Shown here piece by piece: positions 52,310 through 63,087 of a stretch of DNA of 64,000 nucleotides (position 1 is its first letter; each line of letters begins with the position of its first letter). The notes under the pieces are model-generated. The model had not been told where the DNA came from and searched no databases. It saw only the letters and a program-made list of their open reading frames with translations. Source of the stretch: Chaunax sp. Z400 (taxonomy: Eukaryota; Chordata; Actinopteri; Lophiiformes; Chaunacidae); the NCBI GenBank assembly GCA_037577475.1, contig CM075184.1, forward strand, positions 9,002,594-9,066,593, written 5' to 3'. The translations under genes and the position numbers were made by a program.

Positions 52310-53030
52310 AAATTTCACAATGAAGTTTCATAGACTGCCTGGACATCATGTCATTAGTGCCTGTGTGTGCTATTACAGTGTGGACAGAAGGATGGATGTC
52401 AAGGAGAACTGGAACCAACTCAATAAAATCAAGTGTCTTTCCACCTGATAGACAATAAGTAATTGCACCAGGAAGTTTTAAAAATCTGATGATAAAGTCT
52501 CCAATAATTAAAATCTCTGGTCGTTCAGTTCCCAGGTTGTCTTTGTACAGAGACAGCTTTGGACTGAGATTCAGGTCCAACGAAAATGAGCAGACCGAGT
52601 TCAGGTGCGCTGCGCTGTTGACTGCCCTGTCAGACATCTGTGAAGGGGGGAGGCAGTGAGATAGCAGCGGGTGGCTGGCATGAGGCAAACGTAGTGACTG
52701 GGGCTGACACTGAGGGGATCAGAAAGTTGGAATCCCACAGATCTAAATGGGGACGTTAAGATCCGGGGGATGCTGATGAGGGGGACGGGGAGTAGAACGC
52801 TTCTTGGTGAAAGGCCGAACATAATCCACTCTGCGAGCCGGCGGTGAAATAGGGGAGACGACAGGCTCCGGGGGGAAGATCAGCTTGAGGAGAAAAAAAG
52901 TTGCTGAGTGGGATGTCGTCCCACACGCTAATACAAACGGGTCGTAGAGTGGAAGCGAGAGCCTTTTGTGGCCCTTCACAACGGACGACCAAGCTTGTGG
53001 AACAAGGTGCAGCATCATCCATAGACAGCG
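52310..53030 (-). mobile_element. LINE ORF1 fragment with degenerate SGNH esterase domain
   Basis: On the minus strand, LIIGDFIIRFLKLPGAITYC and, later, HPSVHTVIAHTGTNDM match blocks I and III of the SGNH-hydrolase domain found in ORF1 of some CR1-like fish LINEs. The block I nucleophile is lost (GDF in place of GDS). The frame stops before block V with its Asp-His, so it cannot be active. Proline-rich upstream pieces in other frames (to about 53030) fit the rest of ORF1. Confidence 0.65.
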
Positions 53031-53060
53031 GTCGTCGGCTACACGCAGGCTCTCTACAAT

Positions 53061-53340
53061 TATTCACAAGCACATTTGTCCAAAGTAGTTACTGTAGTAT
53101 GACTACAAGAAGACCCTGAGAGGTTGTTATGAATTTGGTGTCACTACAGTGTATACGGGGGAAGTTACTGATTTTTCCCCCAATGAAAATTCCTCAAAAT
53201 CATTCACAAGCACATATATCCAAACTAGTTATTGTAGTATGAGTACCAGGAGAGGCCCAGTGGTTGTTCTGAATTTGATGACACAACAGTGTATCAGAGT
53301 AAAGTTATTGACTATTTTTACCAATACAAATTCACAGGAA
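53061..53340. repeat. Tandem duplication, two 140-bp copies
   Basis: TATTCACAAGCACATTTGTC at 53061 recurs as CATTCACAAGCACATATATC at 53201. Alignment continues across both copies (AGTTA-TGTAGTATGA, then GGTTGTTNTGAATTTG). The units have diverged by many substitutions. A decayed third copy may begin at 53341. Confidence 0.75.
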
Positions 53341-54129
53341 TTATTCTAAAGCATGTTTTCCCTAACCTATTGCTGAAGTGTATTCAACAATAATCAATTG
53401 ACGTGTGGAAAGATTTTGGTGAATGTGCATTGAATATCAATGAAGCTGTGGCATTTTTTTTGTACTGTCTATTCTCCGTTTTGCACTTTGCAGGCGGTCC
53501 CTGCGCACTCAGCCGAGAGCCAGCTGCACATACAGACCCATGTTATTTGTCTAAACTAGAGGACGGCCTGTTTTGATGAAAATGAGATTGTAGCTCGTTG
53601 GCTACCTTACCACGGTATGAAATAGACGTACCACCACCACTGGACCTCTGCTCACACACACAGTCATCCATCTCTGGAGCTCTGGACTGGGTAAGGTTCG
53701 TTGTGCCTTAAAACACAGCAATTCAAAATGCCTTGTCAACTAGCATTCATTAAAATAGACTATACCATTTAAAGAATGTGAATTTTTTTGTATTACAGGA
53801 CAGATGTACAGTAGTTGATTTGTCATATACATTATAGGTAATGTAGAGCAAGTCAATGCAACACGGTGGGTATAGTATAATATGGTAAACTAGAAAAGCA
53901 ATTTCTGAAGAAATTGCGGTGTGAATGCTGAAGAGCTGGCGCTAGACTGCAATGCTGCCTGAAGAAGTTGAATCAGACTAATGAAGTCTGAAAAATATGA
54001 AAAACGAATGAAGCGTGAAAAATGTGAAAAATTAATGAAGCATGAAAAATATGAAAAGTTAATGAATCATGAATATAATGGAAAGTGAATGAAATATGAC
54101 TAATGATGAAAATTGAAAGTTTTACTCAG
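53341..54129. other. Interval without recognisable gene
   Basis: No exon pattern. 54000-54110 is a loose array of GAATGAAGCATGAAAAATAT-like units. Confidence 0.4.
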
Positions 54130-54300
54130 TACGTTATTAGTTATTAGTTTATTAGGATCCCCATTAGCTGCAGCAAATGCTGCCGCTATTCTTACTGGGG
54201 TCTGACACATATGCATAACATAATACAATGCATACCATATAAGAAAAGAATACCTACATACAACAAAACATGATAAAAGCAAAAGCACACTGTACGAACA
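54130..54300 (-). mobile_element. LINE 3' end
   Basis: The minus strand reads AGACCCCAGTAAGAATAGCG, GCAGCATTTGCTGCAGCTAA, then TGGGGATCCTAATAAAC, a well-known fish LINE 3' terminus with polyadenylation signal. Confidence 0.6.
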
Positions 54301-54796
54301 ATGTATAGTTAGTGTGGAATAAAATGATTGCTGGCCATTTCACTGCATAAGCCAGGAAAAATGCATGATTTCATGGGCACTGCTATCAAAGTTTACTGTA
54401 TTGACTGTAACATTCTTTACTTCTGTCACATTGTCAGACATTCTGGTGATTCAAGGTTCAACACTCATGGCCGGTGATAGAGAGGGAGCGAAAAGCCAGA
54501 GAGAGCACATGAGCCAATGCAAGGAAATGCTGCCATCATAATATATCTCATCATTCTGTGTGCCAAATGAAAAAACAACTTAAAATGTAACATTCAATGT
54601 TACAGTTGTGCCTTTCTGTGCGCCTGCATGCAATCAATGACCAAAATTATAATACAAATTAAAATTACAGATTTATTTTGTGTACCCCTATAGCTACACA
54701 TTCCCCTGAGGGTACATACAGCGTTCTATAAAGATATATTAAAGGATTGGTTCACCTTAAGACTTCATTCAAAAACACATGTAAAATATATGTCCA

Positions 54797-55017
54797 GGTG
54801 ACTGTGGCTCAGGAGGTAGAGAAGTCGACCACTTATCAGAAGGTTGGTGGTTTGACTCTACATTTCGAAGATACTGAGCTCCCAGTGGCTGTTCCATTGG
54901 TGTGTGAGTGTGAGCAATTTTTTAGACTGCTGAGTGTGAGTGGTTATCACTCCTGATGAGCTGATGGTGCCTTACCTGGTAGCCTCTGCCACCGCTTTAT
55001 GAATGTTTGTGTGACTT
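54797..55017 (+). mobile_element. tRNA-derived SINE
   Basis: The A box region GTGACTGTGGCTCAGGAGGT, the B box region GGTTGGTGGTTTGACTC and the body CCAGTGGCTGTTCCATTGGT match the SINE at 20537-21229, with a short deletion and decay. Confidence 0.75.
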
Positions 55018-55755
55018 AACACCTTGTCGAGTTTCCTGTGTTTTCGTTCTCTTCTTGTGGCTCCTCCCCTCTCTCCTCTCTGTGTGTTCAAAAGGTGTAT
55101 TTGCATAGTCAATTGTTGAGGTGGTAACTAAATTTCACCACAAGGTGAAGTTTGTGAGCGATTTCTGTCCACAGCAGTACTTTGCTTAGCCTCGTCCTGC
55201 AGCTGACTGCGCTGCTTCTCTGTCCTGTAGGAGATACACTGTCTACGGATAAGTACCTCATAGAGGGCCACCTCAAAAACCTCTCTGTACGTTGCATTGG
55301 CTTTCATACGCGTCACATTAGACTGAGCTCTGTTACATTCAAATACCACCTCTGAGGAGCAGAAATATGCAGCACAAAGCTAAAAACGTCCAAGCTGAAA
55401 CAGCAGCAGCCCACAGGACCTACAAGATGGACTACAGGATGCAACCTGGACCAAATGCTTCGGTGCCTCGCTCAGAGCTGTGGTGCTCACTGTTTCTGTT
55501 GACATGAACACAAACGTTACGCATGAAGTTTTCTTTGAATAAGTTTATTCAATCCAGTCAAAATATTTCCATAAAATACACATTTTGAAAAAAACCAAGT
55601 TTAAAATATTTACAAAATACAACCAAACTTAAAGTTGCATGTCGCCCTCCTAACCCATTATGAAAAAAGTCATTCTCTGAGCCTTATAATATCATTTGAC
55701 ATGCCTCATCATTTTATACCACCCCCTCTCCTCTCATAAATAACAGTTTCTAAAA
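55018..55755. other. Interval without recognisable gene
   Basis: Open frames at 55109-55349 (minus) show no known domain. Nothing else is supported. Confidence 0.4.
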
Positions 55756-56030
55756 GTTTTAGGTGTTTCACTGCTACAACTAAACCAGATTTTAAATGAA
55801 TATGTCATAATTTTAAATGTTTACCTGCTCCAACTAAACCAGATATTAAATGAATATGTCATAGTTTTTTTAGATGTTTCCCTTCTTCAACTAAACCAGA
55901 TTTTAAATGAATATGTCATAGTTTTAAATGTTTACCTGCTCCAACTAAACCAGATATAAGATGAATATGTCATAGTTTTAGATGTTTCCCTGCTCCAATT
56001 AAACCAGATTTAAAATGAATATGTCATCAC
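55756..56030. repeat. Tandem array, five copies of a roughly 55-bp unit
   Basis: The core CAACTAAACCAGATTTTAAA, TGAATATGTCATA recurs five times (starts near 55777, 55832, 55890, 55942 and 55997) with small indels. The array is just downstream of the 56.6-63 kb receptor gene. Confidence 0.85.
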
Positions 56031-56558
56031 TAGGCTTCTTCAGAGCTTTATGGGAATCTCATGACACAGAAATTAGCAAGTCCAAGTCCTTGATGGTTGG
56101 AGAGATATTAAGACCATTTGTGTTGACAAGGTCCAGCATATGACCAAGAGAGTGGTTGGCCCCTGTACATGCTGTATTATGTAAAAGGTATGAAGTCGTG
56201 CATTTAGTTCCTTAGTAAAGGTTTTAATAAGAACACCAAGGGATGATATTAACAACAAAACTTTTAAAAAAAAGCACTAAAACAATGAGCTTTTTGAATA
56301 TTTAATATCTAGAGTCACTTACATTAGACTATATGCTACATTTAAAGCCCACTGAAGACCAAAGATTTGCAGAGACTGCTGAGATGAGCCAGTTCACAGC
56401 TTTTCCCTTCATTGCTCTGAAATGATTTTGTCTCGTTATGAGTCTTTTGTCTGAACCGGGCCTCATACATGAACACATCATGATCTAAAGCAGAAATAAT
56501 AATGACAAACTTAACATCACACACACAAGAGCAATCTCTTGGTGTGTTGTGTATAGCG

Positions 56559-59500
56559 TTAGCTGTTTTGGCTGCGTGTTTCACTACTCATCTTAGCAGC
56601 TGAGATTCCAATCTTTCTCAAAGACATCACAAACCACAGGAAGATGAAGAAACCTGAGTCAAAAGAGAGGCAGAAACAAGGAAAGAGTTAGAGAGAGTCC
56701 AGGGGGGGAGGGTCATGCTAATCATGCAGAAGCTACTGGTGAACAATATGACTGTTGGCCGAAAAGTCAGTCACTAAGTCAGTTTTCAGTAGTTATGGAG
56801 GTTACATGCTATTGTTCCCCATCCTGACAGCACCCTAGTGTCAAACCAAGAGGAACAACTTTACATCTACAATGACAAATATTAAAATATGCAACCAATG
56901 CCAAATGAAGCACTCAAATAATAGAGGATAGAACTGGAGCAGATGTTGCAGACCTTGCAGTGAGTTCAGGATACAAAAGAGGTAGAGGCCCACAGTGGTC
57001 AGGTAGCCAAATGAGAAGAAGACCAGGCCCCATGTTATGCCAAGAAGAGTGGTGACTCCCAGCAGGGTGCAGACGTCTCGTCTGGCTCTGTCACAGACCC
57101 TCTGCCCAAACTGGAGTAAAATGTAGCGTGAAATGACACTTTAGAGGGTCATACAAGGACAATCAGAAAGCAGACCATAGTTTGGTTGAAGTGAACTGGT
57201 GTAATGGTAATGTTAGTCGACTCTCACCCAGAAGACCTGAGCTGAATCACAGGGGTTGTTCTTTTTTGTGCTTTTTTAATTAATACTTTTGTTCAAATTT
57301 TTTTATATTAATATTATTTATACTATGTGCTCTAACCTCTTTGCTCTGGCGGAGACTCACAACGTGTCTCACTGTCACCCCCAGAATGATCACATTAAAG
57401 ACGAACATCAAGCCGAATACTCCCACCGTAGACACCATTTTCACTGTGAGGTTGCCTATGTAGCATCTACAAAAAGAGGAATGAAGATAAGATTTTTAAT
57501 CTTATTATATCCTTTGTTTTACCAGGTTAAAAAAAATCCTCATTGAGATTAAAAATCTCTTTTATACAAGAGTGACCTGACCAAGAGAGCAGTGCAGAAA
57601 CTGCCACTCACTCACTCTGCAATATGAATTCTGTAATAAATATATCTGCTCAGATGACTAAATGTTCTGCTATATGCATGAAAAGTATCCCTGGATCTAT
57701 TTAGCCAATCAGGAGCTTGGTGAGAGTTCTCTGCCCACTTAAAAAAAAAAATGTCAGTGCATCCCGCGTTATTCCTTCCATTCCTTCATTTTAACTTTAA
57801 ATTCACATAAATTGTGATGCTCCTGTAAAACACTGAATAAAGTATAACTATTAAACTACATTTAACATGTTTGCCAGTTTGTTCCCTCTTCTTCCTTACA
57901 TTGCAGTCCTGTTGGAGTTAGACGAGTCCAGAGGAACCAGTCCATACGTGTCTTGGTCCACGGTGACTACCAGAGATACAATGACTGCAGGGATACCTGA
58001 AAACACAGGGATTAAACAAAGGAATGATTCCCTTTGGTGTTCAGTCACTCTCCAGGTTCCTGGCCTTGGCCCATGCTACTCACCCCATCCTGCCACGCAG
58101 AGTTTGAGCAAGTATCTCCTGATGTAGATGTTGAAGACTCTGACTAAGAGCAGATAGAGGTGGAACCCCTCCAGGGCCATCCAGGTGAAAGAGGCCAGCA
58201 GGGAATAGTGAAGAGAAAGGGCCATGTAGATGCAAAGCCCTGTAGAGGACAGTGCTGCCACCATGTGACTGAGGAGGAAGTGCAGGTTGAGGAGGATCAG
58301 GGCGATGGCGAGGTTGATGTGGACCTTCATAGAGACATCTGCCCTGACTTCTCTGTCACACAGAGGAGAATTGATCCATGGCAAATGGTAACTTATGTGC
58401 AGGTTATTTGGTAATAGCATGGTGGCAATTAAAGTAGATCAAATAAAGTGTGGAAGAAATGAAGGATGAATGAGAGAGAAAGTAATGAAGGAAGGATAGA
58501 AGGAGGGAAGGATGTCATTTATTATAGGAGGGGAGGCAGAATGATTAGAGAGAATGGAGAGCTCATTACGTAGTAAAGCAATAATGCATTACCTGTTTGT
58601 GATGAAGAGCAGAACAGTCAGGATCAGGCCAAAAAGAGAAAGACTGCAGCCAATCAGAGTGATGTATGTCAATACCTCCTGGTCTCTAGGTGAGGGGGAA
58701 GCAGTCACCTGTGGACATAGTACAAAGATTACATTTTACAATGAAACCCGGTCCGTTTTCATCACTACGCTTATTTGATAGATATTGTTACCTCTGCCAA
58801 GGAGGTTATGTTTTCACCAGTGCATGTTTGTTTGTTTGTTTGTTTGTCAGCAGGATTCCACAAAAACTACTTGATGGATTCTTATGGAACTTGGTGGGAG
58901 GGTTTTGAGGTGGATCCGGATAAAGAAGCAGAGGAATTAAGGAATATTTTAATTCATGTTTTTCTACTTTCTTGAACATTGCAACATACAGTGGAGGTTT
59001 TCTGACTGTTTTTGTCAGAATACTTAATGGATTACCACGAAACCGGGTGGAAGGATGAGTTATGTGCCACGAGATTTTGAAGTGGATCCAGATCCAAATT
59101 CATTTTTTCACTTCATTTTCCTTTAATGTTATGAGATAGGACTTAATTACATTTTTTTGGAAGAGTGGATCATGTGTCAAAGAAGGAACAAATGAGTTTC
59201 GGAGTAGTTCCGGATAAAGGACTGGATCCATGATTTTTTTTTATTCACCTTATTTATCATTGTTAGAATCCTGAGGTCAGCTATTTTGATGACCCACATG
59301 TCTTGTTGATTTGAAAATTCCATTTTATTTTTTATGGATCGCTACTATCAACAAAACATCACATAGATGAACAGAATTTCTTCTAGTGAAAATCCAGTCT
59401 GGATAAACTGATGACTCTGTAGTGATTTTCTCTCTATAATTCTACTTATAATGAAAAAGGCCAACCCTACCAGGAGGACACCGAAGTATGTGAGATGGTC

Positions 59501-59610
59501 ACAGGAGCAGGTGATGTGACTCTGACCTCGTTCCCATTGGGTGAGGCAGCCATCACTGCTATATACTGGTAAATCAAACAAACAGACAGCGATTATTATT
59601 GTTGTTGTTA

Positions 59611-59662
<52 letters not shown>

Positions 59663-60041
59663 CATAAAATAAATGATGGCTCGTTACTCACCTTCTGTTG
59701 AATAATTCAAGAAGACACAACTGGGTTTTTGGGTCTCCTATGACACAACAATATACCAGGTTTGTGTACGTGTATTCATGATTTTAAATGATTTTGTCAG
59801 AAATAAGATACAGTTTACAGAAGTTGAGGTTATGGTGAATGATCTGTGGAATTATGCTGAAGTTACATTTATGCCCTTCGTGAGATTCACTGTGATGATG
59901 ACACGCTCTTGCAGCCCTGAAATTTTCTTCCCCCTCACAGTCAGGCCAACCAGTCGATTGTCATATAATTCATCTGATGATCCCTGAGTGGTCTGCAGAG
60001 CAACATGAAAACAATTAGTTTGACAATTTGTCCCAGATAGC

Positions 60042-60083
<42 letters not shown>

Positions 60084-63000
60084 ATGTACTGCTTGATATT
60101 ATCAGTTTACCTTTTATGGTATACACACTGCCCTTCTATACTAGTTTGCAGTCATGCCTTGCATGTTACTGCAGACAACAACAGTGAATGGTGAACTACT
60201 TCTAGTTTAGAAAAAAGTTCCGGTTGTTACTAAAAGCAACATGTCTTGCTACATCCTTGTATTTGAGCATTTTGTATTAGTTAGAAATTGACGTCTCTTC
60301 CTCTTCTGTGAAAGATTTCTGCTTTTGTCATTGTTAGCCATTTGTACAAAAAGCTGACAGAGGGAGACAGTTGTGTAAAATTACAAAAATATTTTTGTCC
60401 TATTATATTCAATCGAGGCACTACGTGTTGTTTGTGAATGCCACATTATTGTAAATTTGAGCATTTTATGTTCATTTGTTTATCTCCTCAACAAAAAGGC
60501 AGCTGTACAGTCTACTCCATCTCCAGAGGACTGGTAATCACCAGGATCCACAGCAGACAGACTGGTAATCACCAGGATCCACAGCAGACGGACTGGTAAT
60601 CACCAGGATCCACAGCAGACGGACTGGTAATCACCAGGATCCAAAGCAGACGGACTGGTAATCACCAGGATCCACAGCAGACGGACTGGTAATCACCAGG
60701 ATCCACAGCAGACGGACTGGTAATCACCAGGATCCACAGCAGACGGACTGGTAATCACCAGGATCCAAAGCAGATGGACTGGTAATCACCAGGATCCACA
60801 GCAGATGGGACATCTTGCTGAGAAAGAATATGAGTGAATTTGAATAAAGCTGCTTGACCTCATAACGTCATTGGCTGTGACCTAAAACACGTGGTAATCA
60901 GCCAGTTGATGTTACTGACATTTTGAATATATTGCTCTCATAAGAGTTCAAGACAGCTATTGTCATAATTATAACAGTACATAAACGTTACCAATGTCTA
61001 CATTCCTATTACAACAGCCACCATTGTACCTGTACCTATGAAGTCTGCAGTGTCATGTTTGAATGACTTCCGCTTTGTGGCGCTCACCACTATTCTGATG
61101 AAATGCTTTGAGAAACTGGTTCTCCACCACATCAAACACGTCGTTCCTGTACCCTCACCAGTTTGCATTCAGAACCAACAGATCCACAGAGGGTGCCATC
61201 TCCACTCTCCCTCGCTCAATAAAATTAACAGGCAAATTTAGCAATTTAGGCTTGAGTACAACACTCTACATCAGGAAATCACACTTCCTCCACCCGAGTG
61301 CTGGGCACCAGAGCCCCTGGGGCTGTGCACTGAGCCACCTCCTGTTCACACTGCACACCCATGACTGAAATGATTTGTGGAATTATGCTGAAGTTACATT
61401 TATGCCCTTCGTGAGATTCACTGTGATGATGACACGCTCTTGCAGCCCTGAAATTTTCTTCCCCCTCACAGTCAGGCCAACCAGTCGATTGTCATATAAT
61501 TCATCTGATGATCCATCTCTGGGCTGAATTTTGTAATTCAGCCCAGAGATGGGCTGAATTACAAAATTCATACCTGGAGGAAATCATCAGTCTTGCAACA
61601 TGGTGCGTAACAACCTCCTGCTTAATGACACCAAACCCAAGAAACTGATGTTGAATTTAGAGATACGGAGGCAAAGACAACACCCAACACTGGCGCAGAG
61701 GTGGAGCAGGTGGACAGTTTTACAGAGAACCTGTCATGGGCATCACACATCTCCACCCTGTTAAAGAAAGCACACAAACAGCTGTATTTTCTAAGGAAAC
61801 TTAAGAAGACTGATTTTAGTCTTGTAAACTTTTGCAGAGGTGCAATAAAAAGCATCCTGACTGGAAACATCACAAACTGGGTTGGTTTACGTTAGGGGCA
61901 GGAAGGCTCTGCAGATCGTCATAAAACCTTCCAGAACACTATCTGCACCTGTTTATTGTACATCTGTGATGTTGTTGAGGTGTCTGCCGAAAGGCCAAAG
62001 GAAACTAAAAGACAACAACCAGCACAGCCACAGCCACAGCCTGTTCACCCTGCTGCCACCTGACAGCAGATACAGAAGCATCCGCTGCCGGACCACCAGA
62101 CTACAGAGCAGCTTCTGTCCTCAGACTGTCAGACCCCTCAGTTCATGCTCCACACCACAAATATTGTTTTATTTTTTATCATTTATATTTTCATTTATTA
62201 AGTTTCTTTGTATGAGTAGCATTTGAGTGGCACTGCAACCATAATAATCATGTGTTTTATAATGATAAAAAAAATCAAATCTTGAGTCTTGAATTTTACA
62301 TTCTATGTCCTATTTATCTTCTTTAACTTGACACCATTTGTTCCTCCTGTTGTTAAAGGGAGTAGCTGGGAGTCACTTGTAGAAGAAACATGTGGTTAAC
62401 TGTAAGTTTGAACATATTAAATCATTTAGTTTCTAAAACGATCACATGATATGTATGAAGTCAGGTTTATGACATTTCACAGAGGCTTCACCAATTAACA
62501 GTTTGGACATCAAGCATAATGTAGTCTTTTTGAAAGATTATCCACAAAGAGAAGGCTCTGCAAGGCAACAGAAGCTGCTCACACACACTAATGTTACAGA
62601 TCAGTGATGTAAAGGTTAACGCTCCTGCTTCAGACATAGGCAGGGTGTAGGATTAAATGTCAATGTGTTGTTTGTGTTTAAAAGCCCAAAATCCACTGTT
62701 TAATGAACATTTATCAACAATAATATACTGTAGTTTGATTAATTTGGTCTGTAAAATCCGGTCTGTATTTTCACAGCTTATTATATGTAATTTAGTGGTG
62801 TGGTTATTTACTGTGATTTGATGTTATCCATCTGGAAACTGCTGCCAGACTTTTTTTTTACCATTTTTTTAAAAATAATTTGTTTGCAAGAATGAAGTTG
62901 GACAATTTGTCACAAGAATAAACAACTTAACACTTTAAAACTGTTAAATAAAAGACTTGTATCTGACCCCGTTTGGCTCAGGCCAGGTAAACATGCAGAA

Positions 63001-63087
63001 CACAACTGTGTTGTTTGATCCAATATCTATCTCTCTTGGCAGTCGAACGCTCACTTTGCTTTTGGTAAAAGCCTTGTCTGACATCAC
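56559..63087 (-). CDS. Adhesion GPCR, ADGRG3/ADGRG5-like, N-terminal exons not found
   Basis: Tandem paralogue of the 43-51 kb receptor. Minus exons: 63087-62968, 59983-59867, 59737-59692, 59565-59471, 58708-58593, 58352-58084, 57996-57900, 57466-57337, 57110-56954, 56653-56559; in frame, 413 residues plus stop. The first visible exon (KVSVRLPREIDIGSNNTVVF) and the second (LVGLTVRGKKISGLQERVI) belong to the GAIN domain. CVFLN precedes the GPS CSCDHL|TYFGVLL. TM1 is in 58708-58593. TM2-4 are in 58352-58084, with ALEGFHLYLLLVRVFNIYIR identical to the paralogue. TM5 is in 57466-57337 and TM6-7 in 57110-56954. The 3-kb intron 62968-59983 holds a minisatellite and a LINE with a copy of exon 59983-59867. 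The signal peptide and first GAIN exons were not found in 63088-64000 and probably lie beyond the window. Confidence 0.85.
57190..57260 (+). repeat. tRNA-like relic, probably repeat-derived
   Basis: TGGTGTAATGG fits an A box, and GAGCTGAATCA about 38 bases later weakly fits a B box. A T-run follows at about 57262. No clean cloverleaf can be formed with paired acceptor ends, so it is taken as the head of a tRNA-derived repeat and not as a tRNA gene. Confidence 0.4.
58796..59240 (+). repeat. Dispersed repeat (CCAAGGAGGTTATG family)
   Basis: The head GCCAAGGAGGTTATGTTTTC is followed by (TTTG)n, CAGCAGGATTCCACAAAAAC, ACTTGGTGGGAGGG and GGATCCGGATAAAG. A second similar block starts at about 59015. 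It is the same family as the pair at 22640-23600. It lies in the intron between the GPS and TM1 exons. Confidence 0.6.
59590..59660. repeat. (ATT)n microsatellite
   Basis: About 23 ATT/GTT units in the intron between exons 59692 and 59565. Confidence 0.95.
60042..60082. repeat. (ATT)n microsatellite
   Basis: About 13 ATT units, just upstream (gene sense) of exon 59983-59867. Confidence 0.95.
60528..60806. repeat. Minisatellite, nine copies of a 31-bp unit
   Basis: Unit starts at 60528, 60559, 60590, 60621, 60652, 60683, 60714, 60745 and 60776, exactly 31 bases apart. The core is GGACTGGTAATCACCAGGAT then CCACAGCAGAC. Variants are few: AG in place of GG at copy 2, CCAAAG in copies 4 and 8, and a final T in copies 8 and 9. 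Confidence 0.97.
61369..61514 (-). pseudogene. Extra copy of receptor exon 59983-59867 plus intron flank
   Basis: These 146 bases match 59838-59983 with a single difference seen (T at 61375 for C at 59844). The copy holds the full 117-base GAIN exon and 29 bases past its donor site, GT included. On the acceptor side the match stops exactly at the exon border, where the AG is replaced by AT. The copy therefore lacks a normal acceptor and is probably not spliced in, though its frame is open. Confidence 0.85.
61515..61570. repeat. Nested perfect inverted repeats at the exon-copy border
   Basis: 61515-61530 and 61535-61550 are perfect 16-base inverted arms (ATCTCTGGGCTGAATT) around the loop TTGT. 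61551-61570 is again the exact reverse complement of 61525-61544. Confidence 0.95.

Larger units (their letters stand above)
61038..62215 (+). mobile_element. Dead LINE reverse transcriptase fragment interrupted by exon copy
   Basis: At 61038-61370 the + strand encodes reverse transcriptase blocks in shifting frames: CLNDFRFVALTTILMKCFEK, HQFAFRTNRSTEGAISTL and a block ending LLFTLHTHD. After the foreign segment 61369-61570 come NNLLLNDTK, then LSWASHISTLLKKAHKQLYF (61730-61790) and LFTLLPPDSRYRSIRCRTTR (about 62037-62097). The FADD active-site block expected between the halves is absent; the exon copy occupies that place. Several frame changes make it dead. It lies in the 62968-59983 intron, antisense to the receptor gene. 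Confidence 0.75.

Noticed and set aside
51981..53030. One intact retroelement from gag to ORF1
   Set aside because: The gag piece (plus strand) and the SGNH piece (minus strand) belong to different element classes and lie in opposite directions.
57190..57260. Functional tRNA gene
   Set aside because: Only weak A and B box matches and no paired acceptor stem; it fits a tRNA-derived repeat better.
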